45,492 bases of DNA, taken from the NCBI GenBank assembly GCA_016795565.1, contig JAEUGW010000029.1, positions 1 to 45,492 of the forward strand, written 5' to 3'. Under the pieces are notes generated by a model. It ran no database searches. It was not told the DNA's origin and saw nothing but the letters and a program-made list of their open reading frames with translations. Of this stretch, positions 15,494-24,023 are shown piece by piece. Source of the DNA: Opitutaceae bacterium. GTDB taxonomy: Bacteria > Verrucomicrobiota > Verrucomicrobiia > Opitutales > Opitutaceae. The translations under genes were made by a program, and so were the position numbers. The number at the start of each line of letters is the position of its first letter. Within the stretch, counting starts at the first letter, position 1.

Positions 15494-16773
15494 ATCCACG
15501 GCACGACTGCGCTGTTTGCGGCGGGCAAAATGACCTGCAACCCGGTTGTCAGCCCCGAGGGCAGCGGGACGGGCAGCGTCAACACCGGGAGGCCGGCCAG
15601 ACTGGCGGGCGTGGTGAGCGTGAGCAAAGCGCGGCGCGCCTCGGGCGTGCCATCGGCCTTGCGCAAGGCGGGGAAGGGCGTGGCCGGCAGGATTAGGAAA
15701 TCGTGACGGGTGAAATAGTGTTGGAACGCCGCGCGGACCCTCGCGAAGGACGCGGCCGCCGTGGCCAGTTGCGCTGACGTGTAATTTGCGCCGTCGCTGA
15801 AACGTTGCCAGATGCTGGGCTCGTATTCCGTCCGGTAGGGTGCCAGCCAGCTGCGGTGGATGCCATGGGCCTCGTGGAGTGCGGTCACGGTGTAGGCCTC
15901 GATGGCGTCCTGCCACGAGGACAACAATTCGGCCGCCGTCGCCGGATCGGCCGGCTGGGCGACCGCCGCCGCCGCCCGGTCGCAGGCGGCGGCGGTCGCG
16001 CTATCGAATGGAATACCGAATATTTTCGCAGGGAGGTAACCGCCGCGTGGCTCCGGCATTCCTTGCTTATTAAGCAAGGGTCCGACCAGCGCGGAGGTCG
16101 CGGTCAACATGTCCGCGGCGCTGGCGGTGAACCAGCCGGCGGTGTCGAGCGAGGGCGCCAAGGGCATGGCGTCGCGGATGAAGTCGTCGCCCGGGCTCAG
16201 GCGAAAGCCATAAAGCCCGCAAAACGCGGCCGGCACGCGCACGGAGCCGCCGGTATCGGTGCCAATGGCGAGGGGGACAACGCCGGCCGCGACCAGGGCG
16301 GCCGAGCCGCTGCTTGAGCCGCCGCTGAGGCGCTCGGGAAAGCGGGGATGCGGGCAATCGCCGTAGTGCGAGTTGTCGCCGAAGAGACCGGCGGCGAACT
16401 CGACGAGATGCGTCTTGCCGGCGCAGGCGGCGCCGAGGCCGCGGAGTTGCCGGACGAGCGCGCTGTCGAGTGCCGGCGTGCCGCGGGCCGAGTTGAGAAA
16501 GGAGGAGCCGGCGTTGGTCGGCACGCCAGCGAGGTCGAACAGGTCCTTCAACAGGTATGGCACACCGCGCAGCGGCTGGCTGGTGCGGGCAGAGGCCGCC
16601 AATTCGCCGGCCAATTCCGCCTCGGGCTTCAGCCAGGCGAGGGCGGCACGCCGCAGGGAGGGCGACAGCGCCGCCACGCGGGCGTGGACCTCGCGGGCCG
16701 CTTCCGCCGATGACAGGGATTGCCACGCCGCGAGCGGCAAAGTGGCTGGCGTTTTGGGCGCGTTCGTGTCCAT
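15475..16773 (-). CDS. Amidase (amidase-signature family)
   Basis: 432 residues with the Ser-cisSer-Lys catalytic centre. The lysine is in YLLKDLFDLAG (about residue 76), the cis-serine region is LSGGSSSGSAALVA, and the nucleophile region is GTDTGGSVRVPA. Such enzymes hydrolyse carboxamides, allophanate or glutaminyl-tRNA; without GatB/GatC nearby it is not a tRNA amidotransferase subunit. The ATG at 16773 is only 12 bp from the divergent ABC ATPase start. The last four residues (SGGL) and the stop codon come from the repeat at 15442-15493. The neighbours suggest processing of a nitrogenous solute taken up by the adjoining transporter. Confidence 0.85.
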   Translation of the reverse strand: MDTNAPKTPATLPLAAWQSLSSAEAAREVHARVAALSPSLRRAALAWLKPEAELAGELAASARTSQPLRGVPYLLKDLFDLAGVPTNAGSSFLNSARGTPALDSALVRQLRGLGAACAGKTHLVEFAAGLFGDNSHYGDCPHPRFPERLSGGSSSGSAALVAAGVVPLAIGTDTGGSVRVPAAFCGLYGFRLSPGDDFIRDAMPLAPSLDTAGWFTASAADMLTATSALVGPLLNKQGMPEPRGGYLPAKIFGIPFDSATAAACDRAAAAVAQPADPATAAELLSSWQDAIEAYTVTALHEAHGIHRSWLAPYRTEYEPSIWQRFSDGANYTSAQLATAAASFARVRAAFQHYFTRHDFLILPATPFPALRKADGTPEARRALLTLTTPASLAGLPVLTLPVPLPSGLTTGLQVILPAANSAVVPWICSGGL

Positions 16774-16785
16774 TCGGGAGCTTTC

Positions 16786-17556
16786 ATGGAGCCCGTTGCG
16801 CCCATCGTCAAATTCAGCTCGCTGAAAAAGCGTTACGGGGCGGGCCCATGGATATTGGAAGATATCAACCTCGCGGTGGCAGCGGATGATTTTGTCAGCC
16901 TGATTGGCCCGAGCGGGTGCGGAAAATCCACGGTGCTGAAGCTGATTTCCGGCCTGAGTCCGGGCACGGAGGGAGGGCTGGAGGTGCTCGGCACCACGCC
17001 CAAGCAGGCCCGGGACCGCCAGGCCTTCATTTTTCAGGATGCGACGCTGCTGCCGTGGCTCACGGCGCAGCGCAACGCGGAGTTGCCGCTGCGACTGCGC
17101 AGAGCCGCCGCCGCGGAGCGCGCGGCCAAGGCCCGCGCCATGCTGGACCTGGTGGGGCTCGCCGGCGCGCGCGACTACTATCCGCGGCAACTGTCGGGCG
17201 GCATGAAGATGCGCGTCTCCATCGCCCGCGCCCTGACACTCTCGCCGCAACTGCTGTTGCTGGACGAGCCTTTTGGCGCCCTCGATGAGATGACCCGCAA
17301 CCGCCTGAACGAGGAGTTGCTGGCCCTGCGGGAGCGGTCGCGGTTCACCGCGCTCTTTGTCACACATTCCGTGAGCGAGGCGGTGTTTTTGTCGAATCGC
17401 GTCGTGGTGATGGCGGCGAATCCCGGCCGCGAGCATGGCGAGGTGAGGGTGGATTTCCCCTATCCACGCCCGGCGGCCCTGCGCGGGAGCCCGGAATTTC
17501 TGGCCAAGGTGAATGAGGTCACGCAATTGCTGCACCAGGTGGAGGCGACGTCATGA
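16786..17556 (+). CDS. ABC transporter ATP-binding protein (nitrate/sulfonate/pyrimidine type)
   Basis: A 256-residue ATPase of the NMT1/TauT/SsuB/ThiZ group. Walker A is GPSGCGKST at about residues 42-50, the Q-loop IFQDATLLPWLT, the signature LSGGMKMRVSIARAL, Walker B LLLLDEPFGALDEMTR and the switch FVTHSVSEAVFLSNRV. The Q-loop (ATLLPW) and LDEMTR are characteristic of this group. The start is the ATG at 16786 with GGGAG five bases upstream. The divergent amidase starts 12 bp away. The stop overlaps an ATG (ATGA at 17553), but the permease gene begins only at 17756, after a repeat. Confidence 0.88.
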   Translation: MEPVAPIVKFSSLKKRYGAGPWILEDINLAVAADDFVSLIGPSGCGKSTVLKLISGLSPGTEGGLEVLGTTPKQARDRQAFIFQDATLLPWLTAQRNAELPLRLRRAAAAERAAKARAMLDLVGLAGARDYYPRQLSGGMKMRVSIARALTLSPQLLLLDEPFGALDEMTRNRLNEELLALRERSRFTALFVTHSVSEAVFLSNRVVVMAANPGREHGEVRVDFPYPRPAALRGSPEFLAKVNEVTQLLHQVEATS

Positions 17557-17643
17557 GACCTGATGCCACAAACCGTCATTCTGAGACAGGACAGCAAGCC
17601 GCGATGCTTGCGTGCGGCACGCCAATGAACACCCCCAGGCATG

Positions 17644-17725
17644 GTCATGCTGAGCGTAGCGAGGCATCCATCAGGATCTCTGCAGGCGGTTGTGCCGATG
17701 GATTCCTCGCTGCGCTCAGAATGAC
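17644..17725. repeat. Inverted repeat of the TCATTCTGAGCG type
   Basis: The arms at 17644-17672 and 17697-17725 are inverted copies with 26 of 29 matches and a 24-base loop. The sequence resembles a widespread intergenic repeat whose spurious translations read HAERSEAS and LAALRMT. It separates the ATPase from its permease within one operon. It may have been inserted into a formerly overlapping ATGA junction at 17553. Confidence 0.75.
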
Positions 17726-17755
17726 AGGTCATGGGTCTTTGAACGGAGTCTTCGC

Positions 17756-18550
17756 ATGAAAAAGATGCCGACAGTCTGGCTGTGGCTGCTGCCCGTCGTC
17801 TGCGGCCTGCTTTTTGTGGCGCTGTGGTATGGCGTGCGCCGGTGGAGCGGCCTGCAAAGCTGGATCCTGCCCACGCCCGGGGAAATCGTCGCGGCGGCCT
17901 GGCAGGAGCGGGCCCGCCTGCTCGCGGCGGCCGGTGACACGGCGGTCGGCGCGCTGGGCGGATTTCTGCTGGCGGCGACGCTCGGATTTGGCACGGCGCT
18001 GGGGCTCGGTGCGTCGCGCACGCTGCGCGCCAGTCTCTGGCCCTGGCTGCTGGTGTTGCAAATGACGCCGGTCATCGTGCTGACGCCCATCATCGTGCTC
18101 TGGGCCGGGCCGGGGCTGCCGGGCATCGTCACGATCACGTGGCTCATCAGTTTTTTCCCCATCGTGGCCAACATGACGCAGGGTCTGCTTTCGACGGACA
18201 TGAATCACGTGGCGCTCTTCCGCATGGCCAACGCCAGCCGGCTGCAGGAGCTGTGGTTGCTGCGGGTGCCGGCAGCCATGCCGTTCTATCTCGCCGGTCT
18301 GCGCATCGCGGCGACGCTGGCGCCCATCGGCGCCATCTTTGGCGAATACATGGTGGGTAACTCCTCCGGCGGCACGGGCGGGCTGGGCTTCCTGGTGTAT
18401 AGCTACAACACCCAGATCAAGATACCGGCACTGTTTGCCACGGCGTTGACCAGCTGCCTGCTGGGCTTCATCTTCGTGGCAGCGGTTGCCTGGCTGAACT
18501 GGGCCGTGCTGCACAAGTGGCACGATTCCTTTGAACGCGACGACCACTGA
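17756..18550 (+). CDS. ABC transporter permease (nitrate/sulfonate/pyrimidine type)
   Basis: A 264-residue BPD_transp_1 membrane protein with six segments. It starts MKKMPTVWLWLLPVVCGL and contains WILPTPGEIVAAAW, typical of SsuC/ThiX-type permeases. The EAA-loop region is FRMANASRLQELWLLRVPAA at about residue 160. FGEYMVGNSSGGTGGLGFLV is another subgroup landmark. A GGAG at 17745-17748 precedes the ATG at 17756 by seven bases. It works with the preceding ATPase and the following lipoprotein. Confidence 0.88.
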   Translation: MKKMPTVWLWLLPVVCGLLFVALWYGVRRWSGLQSWILPTPGEIVAAAWQERARLLAAAGDTAVGALGGFLLAATLGFGTALGLGASRTLRASLWPWLLVLQMTPVIVLTPIIVLWAGPGLPGIVTITWLISFFPIVANMTQGLLSTDMNHVALFRMANASRLQELWLLRVPAAMPFYLAGLRIAATLAPIGAIFGEYMVGNSSGGTGGLGFLVYSYNTQIKIPALFATALTSCLLGFIFVAAVAWLNWAVLHKWHDSFERDDH

Positions 18551-18556
18551 TTTTTA

Positions 18557-18629
18557 TCCACGCATGACCACGAACAGACACGGATCCCGTCGATTTTTCG
18601 GAGACATCCCTTCGCGGTTGTTCGCGGCC
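18557..18629. repeat. Short tandem CACGAA array in inverted arrangement
   Basis: 18557-18585 contains three related units (CCACGCATGA, CCACGAACAGA, CACGGAT). 18611-18629 (TTCGCGGTTGTTCGCGGCC) is an imperfect inverted counterpart. The block overlaps the start and the n-region of the binding-protein gene. I have moderate confidence that this is a repeat and not simply coding sequence. Confidence 0.4.
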
Positions 18630-19592
18630 GGGCTGCTTCTGCTGCTGGCCGGTTGCGGCAAAAAGGCGGAAGCGCCCCCGGCGCCGGGGCTCGTCAAGGT
18701 CCGGCTGCAGACCGATTGGTTCCCGCAGCCGGAACACGGCGGCTACTATCAGGCTGTAGCCAAGGGTTACTACGCCGCCGAGGGGCTCGACGTGGAGATA
18801 CTGCCCGGCGGTCCGAACGTGCAGGTGATGGCGGCGGTGGCGATGGGACGCACCGAGTTTGGCATGACCAACGGTGACGACGCGATCGTGGCCGTCGCCC
18901 GGGGGGTGCCGATCCGGATGATCGGCGCGGAGATGCAGCGCGATCCCCAGGGGCTGATTTATCACACGGCGCATCCGCTGCATTCGTTGCGGGATCTGGA
19001 GGGCCGGACCCTCATGGCCGGGGCTGGCTCGACCTGGCTCCAGGTGGTGCAGAAAAAGCTGGGAGTGAAATTCAACCAGCTGCCGCTGGTCGGCGACATG
19101 GCCCGGTTCATGAACGACCAGACCTTCGTGCAGCAGTGCTTTGTGACCAACGAACCCTATTTCGCCCGGCAACGCGGGGCCAGCGTCGGGGCCCTGCTCA
19201 TCGCGAGCGACAGCTACGAGCCCTACCGGGTCATGCTCACGAGCCCGCCGTTCCTCGCCGCGCATCCCGACGTGGTGGCGGGGTTTGTCCGCGCCAGCAT
19301 CAGGGGGTGGGTGGACTACCTGACGGGCGATCCGGCTCCCGCCAACCGGTTGATCGCGGCCCTGCGGCCCGACCTGACGCCCGAGTTCATGGCCTACAGC
19401 ATCAAGGCGATGAACGACTACCGGCTGGTCAGCGGCGACCCGGCGAAGGGCGAGTTCACCGGCCAACTCACGGCCGCCCGGCTCGAGAAGCAGATCAAGC
19501 TGCTGCAGGAGATCGGGGTGCTCGACAAACCGGTTGCAGTCAGCGACGTCGCCACCTTTGCTTTCATTCCCCCGCAACCACCATCCCCATGA
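18564..19592 (+). CDS. NMT1/THI5-like substrate-binding lipoprotein
   Basis: 342 residues. An N-terminal signal peptide ends in the lipobox LLLAGC (Cys near residue 31), so the mature protein would be membrane-anchored. The mature part begins KVRLQTDWFPQPEHGGYYQA, the hallmark of the NMT1/THI5 group, which binds pyrimidine thiamin precursors, riboflavin or related compounds. EFGMTNGDDAIVAVARGVPI and LEGRTLMAGAGSTWLQVV follow. No thi or rib genes are adjacent, so the ligand stays open. The first 9-10 residues of the signal peptide are encoded by a repeat-like array. An in-frame ATG at 18531 would overlap the permease and is less likely. The stop overlaps the RidA-like start (ATGA). Confidence 0.85.
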   Translation: MTTNRHGSRRFFGDIPSRLFAAGLLLLLAGCGKKAEAPPAPGLVKVRLQTDWFPQPEHGGYYQAVAKGYYAAEGLDVEILPGGPNVQVMAAVAMGRTEFGMTNGDDAIVAVARGVPIRMIGAEMQRDPQGLIYHTAHPLHSLRDLEGRTLMAGAGSTWLQVVQKKLGVKFNQLPLVGDMARFMNDQTFVQQCFVTNEPYFARQRGASVGALLIASDSYEPYRVMLTSPPFLAAHPDVVAGFVRASIRGWVDYLTGDPAPANRLIAALRPDLTPEFMAYSIKAMNDYRLVSGDPAKGEFTGQLTAARLEKQIKLLQEIGVLDKPVAVSDVATFAFIPPQPPSP

Positions 19593-20053
19593 GCACCATC
19601 GAAGCCAAACTCGCCGAACTCGGCCTCAAACTCCCCAATCCGCCCGCCGTCGCCGGCGCCTATGTGCCGTTTGTCCGCACGGGCAACATGCTCTACCTCG
19701 CCGGCACGATCAGCGCCTTCAACGGCGAGATGACGCACGTCGGTCAGGTCGGCAAGGAGCAGACCGTGCAGTCCGGCTATGAGTCGGCGAAGATCTGCGC
19801 CCTCAACACGCTGGCCAACATCAAGGCCGCCACCGGCAGCCTCGACAGCGTGAAGCAGTTCGTGCTCGTCACCGGCTTTGTGAACGCCGTCAGCGGCTTC
19901 ACGGACAGTCCCGCCGTCATCAACGGCGCCTCGGAACTTTTTGGCAAACTCTATGGCGACGCCGGCAAGCACGCGCGCGCGGCGGTGGCGGCGGCCGGCC
20001 TGCCGAAGGGCTCGACGGCGGAGATACAGGTGATTGTCGAGCTGAAGTCCTGA
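19589..20053 (+). CDS. RidA/YjgF-family protein
   Basis: A 154-residue protein of the YjgF/YER057c/UK114 superfamily in its longer subgroup. YVPFVRTGNMLYLAGTIS lies near the N-terminus, ALNTLANIKAATGSLDSV in the middle, and the C-terminal ARAAVAAAGLPKGSTAEIQV matches the family pattern. The usual catalytic Arg position of true RidA is replaced here by A-x-A-AVAAAGLP, as in other Rid subgroups, so imine deaminase activity is uncertain. Translational coupling to the binding protein (ATGA) suggests that it acts on a product of the imported compound, consistent with the nearby amidase. Confidence 0.85.
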   Translation: MSTIEAKLAELGLKLPNPPAVAGAYVPFVRTGNMLYLAGTISAFNGEMTHVGQVGKEQTVQSGYESAKICALNTLANIKAATGSLDSVKQFVLVTGFVNAVSGFTDSPAVINGASELFGKLYGDAGKHARAAVAAAGLPKGSTAEIQVIVELKS

Positions 20054-20119
20054 GCGAAGGCGCGGGCGGTGCCCTCGCGCTTCACGTTTGCGCCACGGCG
20101 GTCTCGCCTCGCGCGGCGG

Positions 20120-21418
20120 CTACAATTTCTTCACCAGCACCTTCGAGTTGCGGCCGCTCTCGGCATAGGCCTTGAGGCGGGACTCGGGCAGGGCCTCCTT
20201 GTCCGCCTCCTCGAAGCCGACGACGGAGGTGAAGAAGGTGAAGGCCTGGGTCGAGAGCGCGATGATGCCGGTCGCGCCGTGCTCCTTGGCCATCAGGCAG
20301 GCGTAATCGACCATCTTCTTGCCGATGCCGCGGTGATGATAGAAGGGCATGACGTAGAGCGAGCCGACCTCGGCGAAACCGGGCTTGTCGGCGTAGAACG
20401 CGAGCGAGACGCAGGCGATGATGTTCTCGTCGATCTCGAACACGTAGAACTGCTCGACGTTTTTCTCGATGGCCGCCTGGGTGCGGTAGAGGAGTTCCTC
20501 GCGCTTCACGGCCTGGCGGGTCAGGTTGTAGATGGCGCGGACGTCGCGCTTGGTCGCCTGCCGGATCTGCTGGTATTCGTTGCCGTGGATGAGGGTGCCG
20601 ACGCCCTCGTTGGAGAAGATCTCGTTGAGCAGCCCGTCCAGCATGCGGCCGTCGAGCAGGTGGATGCGCGGCGTGCCGGTCTCGACGGCCTTGACGGCGT
20701 GGGCGGCGGGGCTGCGCATCGGCTCGTTGATGGCCTCGGGCTTGTCGCTGAGGAGGGTCTTGAGGGCGGCGGCGGAGATCTGGTGCTGGAGCTTGCCGTT
20801 GATCTCGAGGCCCTCGTGCGGGGTGAGATAGATGATCTTGGTGGCGTTGAGCGCCTCGGCGAGCTCGGCGGCGAGCAGGTCGGAGTTGATGCGCAGGGGC
20901 CGGCCGTCGCGGTCGAAGCCGATGGGGTTCACCACGGGGACGACCTGGGACTCGATCAGCTGGGCGAGAAATTCCTTGTCCACCCGGTCCACGCGGCCGG
21001 TGAACTGGTGATCGACACCCTTGATGATGCCGAGCGGCACCGCGCGCACCGCGTTGGTCAGGGCCGCCTTCAGACCGTTCTGGGTGAGGCCCTCGATGAC
21101 GAGATGGGTGACCCGGGAGGAGGCGCGGATGGCGAGATCGAGGGTGGCCGCGTCGGCCACGCCCGTGCCCTGGACATCCGTGATCGGGATGTTGCGCGAC
21201 CGCGCGAGGTCCTCGATCTGGTGGCCGATGCCGTGGACGAGGATGATCTTGATGCCGAGGCTGCGGAGCACGGCGATGTCGGTCAGGATGTTCGCAAAGT
21301 TCTCGTCGGCGACGATGATCCCGTCGGCGGAAATGACAAAGGTCTGTCCCTGAAACCGGGGGACGTATTTCAGGATGCCGCGGAGATCCGTCGGTTTGAT
21401 GTCAGCGCCGTTGCTCAT
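20120..21418 (-). CDS. argA: N-acetylglutamate synthase (amino-acid kinase + GNAT)
   Basis: 432 residues, the usual length for ArgA. Residues 1-280 are an amino-acid-kinase domain: FVISADGIIVADENFANILT, ILVHGIGHQI, GQFTGRVD-like HQFTGRVDRVD, PVVNPIGFDRDGRPLRINSD. Residues 290-432 are an acetyltransferase domain with the acetyl-CoA loop HHRGIGKKMVDYACLMAKE. It would acetylate glutamate to begin arginine synthesis. The ATG at 21418 starts MSNGADIKPTDL. It lies 57 bp after a hypothetical gene on the same strand. Feedback control by arginine is known for the family and is not evident here. Confidence 0.9.
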   Translation of the reverse strand: MSNGADIKPTDLRGILKYVPRFQGQTFVISADGIIVADENFANILTDIAVLRSLGIKIILVHGIGHQIEDLARSRNIPITDVQGTGVADAATLDLAIRASSRVTHLVIEGLTQNGLKAALTNAVRAVPLGIIKGVDHQFTGRVDRVDKEFLAQLIESQVVPVVNPIGFDRDGRPLRINSDLLAAELAEALNATKIIYLTPHEGLEINGKLQHQISAAALKTLLSDKPEAINEPMRSPAAHAVKAVETGTPRIHLLDGRMLDGLLNEIFSNEGVGTLIHGNEYQQIRQATKRDVRAIYNLTRQAVKREELLYRTQAAIEKNVEQFYVFEIDENIIACVSLAFYADKPGFAEVGSLYVMPFYHHRGIGKKMVDYACLMAKEHGATGIIALSTQAFTFFTSVVGFEEADKEALPESRLKAYAESGRNSKVLVKKL

Positions 21419-21475
21419 CGAAGGTGGCGAGTTAATCGGGCATCCGCCCGTCCTCGTCAATGGGGATTCCGGTCC

Positions 21476-22102
21476 TCACTTCACCGTGAATGACCAGGCG
21501 GCGGCCGGGCCCTTCGCGACGATGCGCATCCGGTAGCGGCCGGGAGCCAGGCCCGCAGTCGGGATGTTCACGCAATACGTCGAATCCTCCCAGCGGCTGA
21601 GCAGGCCCTTGCCGGGCAGCGGCTCGGAGCTGGGGAGCAGCACGAACTCGTGTTCCCGGTGATAAAGCGAAACATTGCCGAGCTGCGTCTTTTGCGAGGG
21701 CAGGGTGGCGGTGAAGTAGGCGGTGTAGGTCTCGCCGCGCGCCACGACCGCCGGCGCGATGACGCGGTCAACACTGGCCAACAGGCCGGGCTTCTCGGCG
21801 AAGTTGGGCTCGAAATCCGCGCCCAAGCCGACGGCTGCGCGCGTGATGGCGGCGGGCGCGGTGTCGAGCGCCGGCTTCTCCGCGGGGCGGCGCTCGTCGA
21901 TCGGCAGCTTGTGCCAGCCGGCCGCCAGCAGGCGGGCCGTGGTCGCCCGGTCCTGCGCGTCCTGGTAGGGACGGTAGCCGCGGCCGGGCTTGCGGTAATA
22001 CAGGTTCACCGCCGTGTAGCCGGCGAGACCGACGACAATGGCCAGCACGACCCATTTCATGGGCCAGGGCTTCGGAGGCGGGCGGCGGTTGGCGGCGGAC
22101 AT
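21476..22102 (-). CDS. Hypothetical membrane-anchored protein
   Basis: 208 residues that I do not recognise. A proline-rich start (MSAANRRPPPKPWPMKW) is followed by one membrane segment, VVLAIVVGLAGYTAVNLYY (residues about 18-36). The rest looks like an extracytoplasmic domain with a beta-rich end (YCVNIPTAGLAPGRYRMRIV, AAWSFTVK) recalling Ig-like folds. It is upstream of argA on the same strand, divergent from proS. Confidence 0.65.
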   Translation of the reverse strand: MSAANRRPPPKPWPMKWVVLAIVVGLAGYTAVNLYYRKPGRGYRPYQDAQDRATTARLLAAGWHKLPIDERRPAEKPALDTAPAAITRAAVGLGADFEPNFAEKPGLLASVDRVIAPAVVARGETYTAYFTATLPSQKTQLGNVSLYHREHEFVLLPSSEPLPGKGLLSRWEDSTYCVNIPTAGLAPGRYRMRIVAKGPAAAWSFTVK

Positions 22103-22254
22103 GACGGGAAAGGCAACATCAGCCGCCGCCAGACCTCAAGCCGGTTCGGGCGCGCGGCCGGCACGGTCGCGCCGCCTGCGGGATTCGTCCGGCCCACCCC
22201 CGGCCGCAATTACAATTGCGCCGCCCGGGCCGAGTTGTTCTCGTCCGGTCTCAC
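22103..22254. other. Divergent promoter region before proS
   Basis: A 152-bp gap between the hypothetical gene and proS. It is GC-rich, and the CAATTACAATTG stretch near 22207-22218 is palindromic. I see no clear -35/-10 pair. Confidence 0.3.
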
Positions 22255-24021
22255 ATGAAATATTGGTCGCAGACGTTCATTCCGACACTGAAGGAAAGCC
22301 CCGCCGACGCCGAGATCGCGTCGCACAAGCTGCTGCTGCGCGCCGGCCTCGTGCGCAAGCTGGGCGGCGGCCTCTACACCTACATGCCGGCCGGCCTGCG
22401 CGTCGTGCAGAAAATCAGCCAGCTCTGCCGCGAGGAGATGGATCGGGAGGGTGCCATCGAGCTCTCGATGCCCTTCATCCACCCGGTGGAGAACTGGGTG
22501 GAAGGGCCGCGCTGGTCCGCCGCCCGCGAGATCATGTATCGTGTGGACCACGCCGGTGCCGGCAAGGGCCGCGCGAAGGAGCCGGAATACGTCCTCGGGC
22601 CGACCCACGAGGAGGTCATCACCCCGCTCGTGAAGGCCGAGATCACCAGCTACCGCGACCTGCCCAAGAATTTCTACCAGATCGGCACCAAGTTCCGGAA
22701 CGAGATCCGCCCGCGCTACGGCCTGATGCGCGCCCGCGAGTTCATCATGAAGGACGCCTACAGCTTTGACACGACCGACGAGGCCGCGATCGAGAGCTAC
22801 AACAAGATGAAGCGCGCCTACACGGCCTTCTTCACCCGCTGCGGACTCAAGACCATCGCGGTCGAGGCCGACACCGGCGTCATGGGCGGCAGCTTCTCGC
22901 ACGAGTTCATGGTCCCGGCACCCGTCGGCGACGACGACATCGTCTATTGCGAGGAGAGCGGCTACTCGGCCAACCGCGAGAAGGCCACCAGCGGCATCGT
23001 GCCGAAGGACCTGGCCGATGCGGCACCGGCGGGCGCGCTCGAGGAGTTCGCCACGCCGGGAGTCGTGACCATCGCGGCGCTCGCCGCGGCGCCCTACAAC
23101 GCCGCCCCGGACAAGCAGTTCAAGACCCTCGTTTACATGGGCGACGGCAAGCCGTTCCTCGTGATCCTGCGCGGCTGCGACGAACTAGAGGAGGCGAAGC
23201 TCGGCGCGCTGGGCTTCCAGCTGTGGCGCCCGGCCACCCCGGAGGAGATCGAGCCGGTCATGGGCGCCAAGCCCGGCAGCCTCGGCGCTGTCAAGGGCAC
23301 CCTCAAGAACCCCGGCGCGCTCGCCGGCATCTTCGCCGACCACGCCATCCGCCTCGTCGGCAATGGCACGACCGGCGCCAACAAGGATGGCTTCCACCTG
23401 CGCCACGTGAATGTGACCCGCGACCTCGCGCTCACGCGTTTCGGCGATTTCCGCCGCGTGCGCGAGGGCGAGCCCGACCCGAAGTCCGGCCAGCCGCTCA
23501 AGATTGCCCGCGCGATCGAGGTCGGCCACGTCTTCAAGCTCGGCACCAAGTATTCGGAGAAATTCGGCGCCGTTTACACCGACGACCAGAAGCAGTCGCA
23601 CCCGATGGTCATGGGCTGCTACGGCATCGGCATCAGCCGCACGCTGCAGGCCGTGGTCGAGCAGAGCAACGACGCCGACGGCATCATCTGGCCGTGGCAC
23701 GTCGCCCCCTGGCAGGTGCTGGTGGTCAACCTCGACCCGGCGGACGCGACCGTCACGGCGCTGTGTCTCAAGCTGGCGCAGGCCGCCGAGTCGGCCGGGG
23801 CCGACGTGTTGATTGACGACCGGGCCGAGCGGCCGGGCGTGAAATTCAAGGATGCCGACCTGATCGGCCTCCCGCTGCGCCTGACCGTGGGCGGCCGCGG
23901 CCTGAAGGAGGGCATCTTTGAATTCAAGTGGCGCACCGCAAAGGACGTGCGCAAAATCGCCATCACTGAAGCCGAGAGCACGGTCGTCCAGGCGGTGCGC
24001 GAGGCAGCCGGCAAGCCCTGA
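22255..24021 (+). CDS. proS: Prolyl-tRNA synthetase (bacterial type)
   Basis: A 588-residue class II synthetase. Motif 1 region: MDREGAIELSMPFIHPVENW. Motif 2: FRNEIRPRYGLMRAREFIMKD. Motif 3: GCYGIGISRTL. The segment between motifs 2 and 3 (about residues 225-385) is the INS editing domain (TSGIVPKDLADAA..., FKTLVYMGDGKPF), as in bacterial ProRS. The anticodon-binding domain is at the C-terminus (WHVAPWQVLVVNLDP... GLPLRLTVGGRGLKEG). The start ATG at 22255 gives MKYWSQTFIPTLKESP, as in relatives. The clpS gene follows two bases after the stop. Confidence 0.95.
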   Translation: MKYWSQTFIPTLKESPADAEIASHKLLLRAGLVRKLGGGLYTYMPAGLRVVQKISQLCREEMDREGAIELSMPFIHPVENWVEGPRWSAAREIMYRVDHAGAGKGRAKEPEYVLGPTHEEVITPLVKAEITSYRDLPKNFYQIGTKFRNEIRPRYGLMRAREFIMKDAYSFDTTDEAAIESYNKMKRAYTAFFTRCGLKTIAVEADTGVMGGSFSHEFMVPAPVGDDDIVYCEESGYSANREKATSGIVPKDLADAAPAGALEEFATPGVVTIAALAAAPYNAAPDKQFKTLVYMGDGKPFLVILRGCDELEEAKLGALGFQLWRPATPEEIEPVMGAKPGSLGAVKGTLKNPGALAGIFADHAIRLVGNGTTGANKDGFHLRHVNVTRDLALTRFGDFRRVREGEPDPKSGQPLKIARAIEVGHVFKLGTKYSEKFGAVYTDDQKQSHPMVMGCYGIGISRTLQAVVEQSNDADGIIWPWHVAPWQVLVVNLDPADATVTALCLKLAQAAESAGADVLIDDRAERPGVKFKDADLIGLPLRLTVGGRGLKEGIFEFKWRTAKDVRKIAITEAESTVVQAVREAAGKP

Positions 24022-24023
24022 TC

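Noticed and set aside
17460..17759. Short frames reading HSERSEES or HAERSEAS and LAALRMT
   Set aside because: These peptides are well-known spurious translations of the dispersed TCATTCTGAGCG-type repeat.
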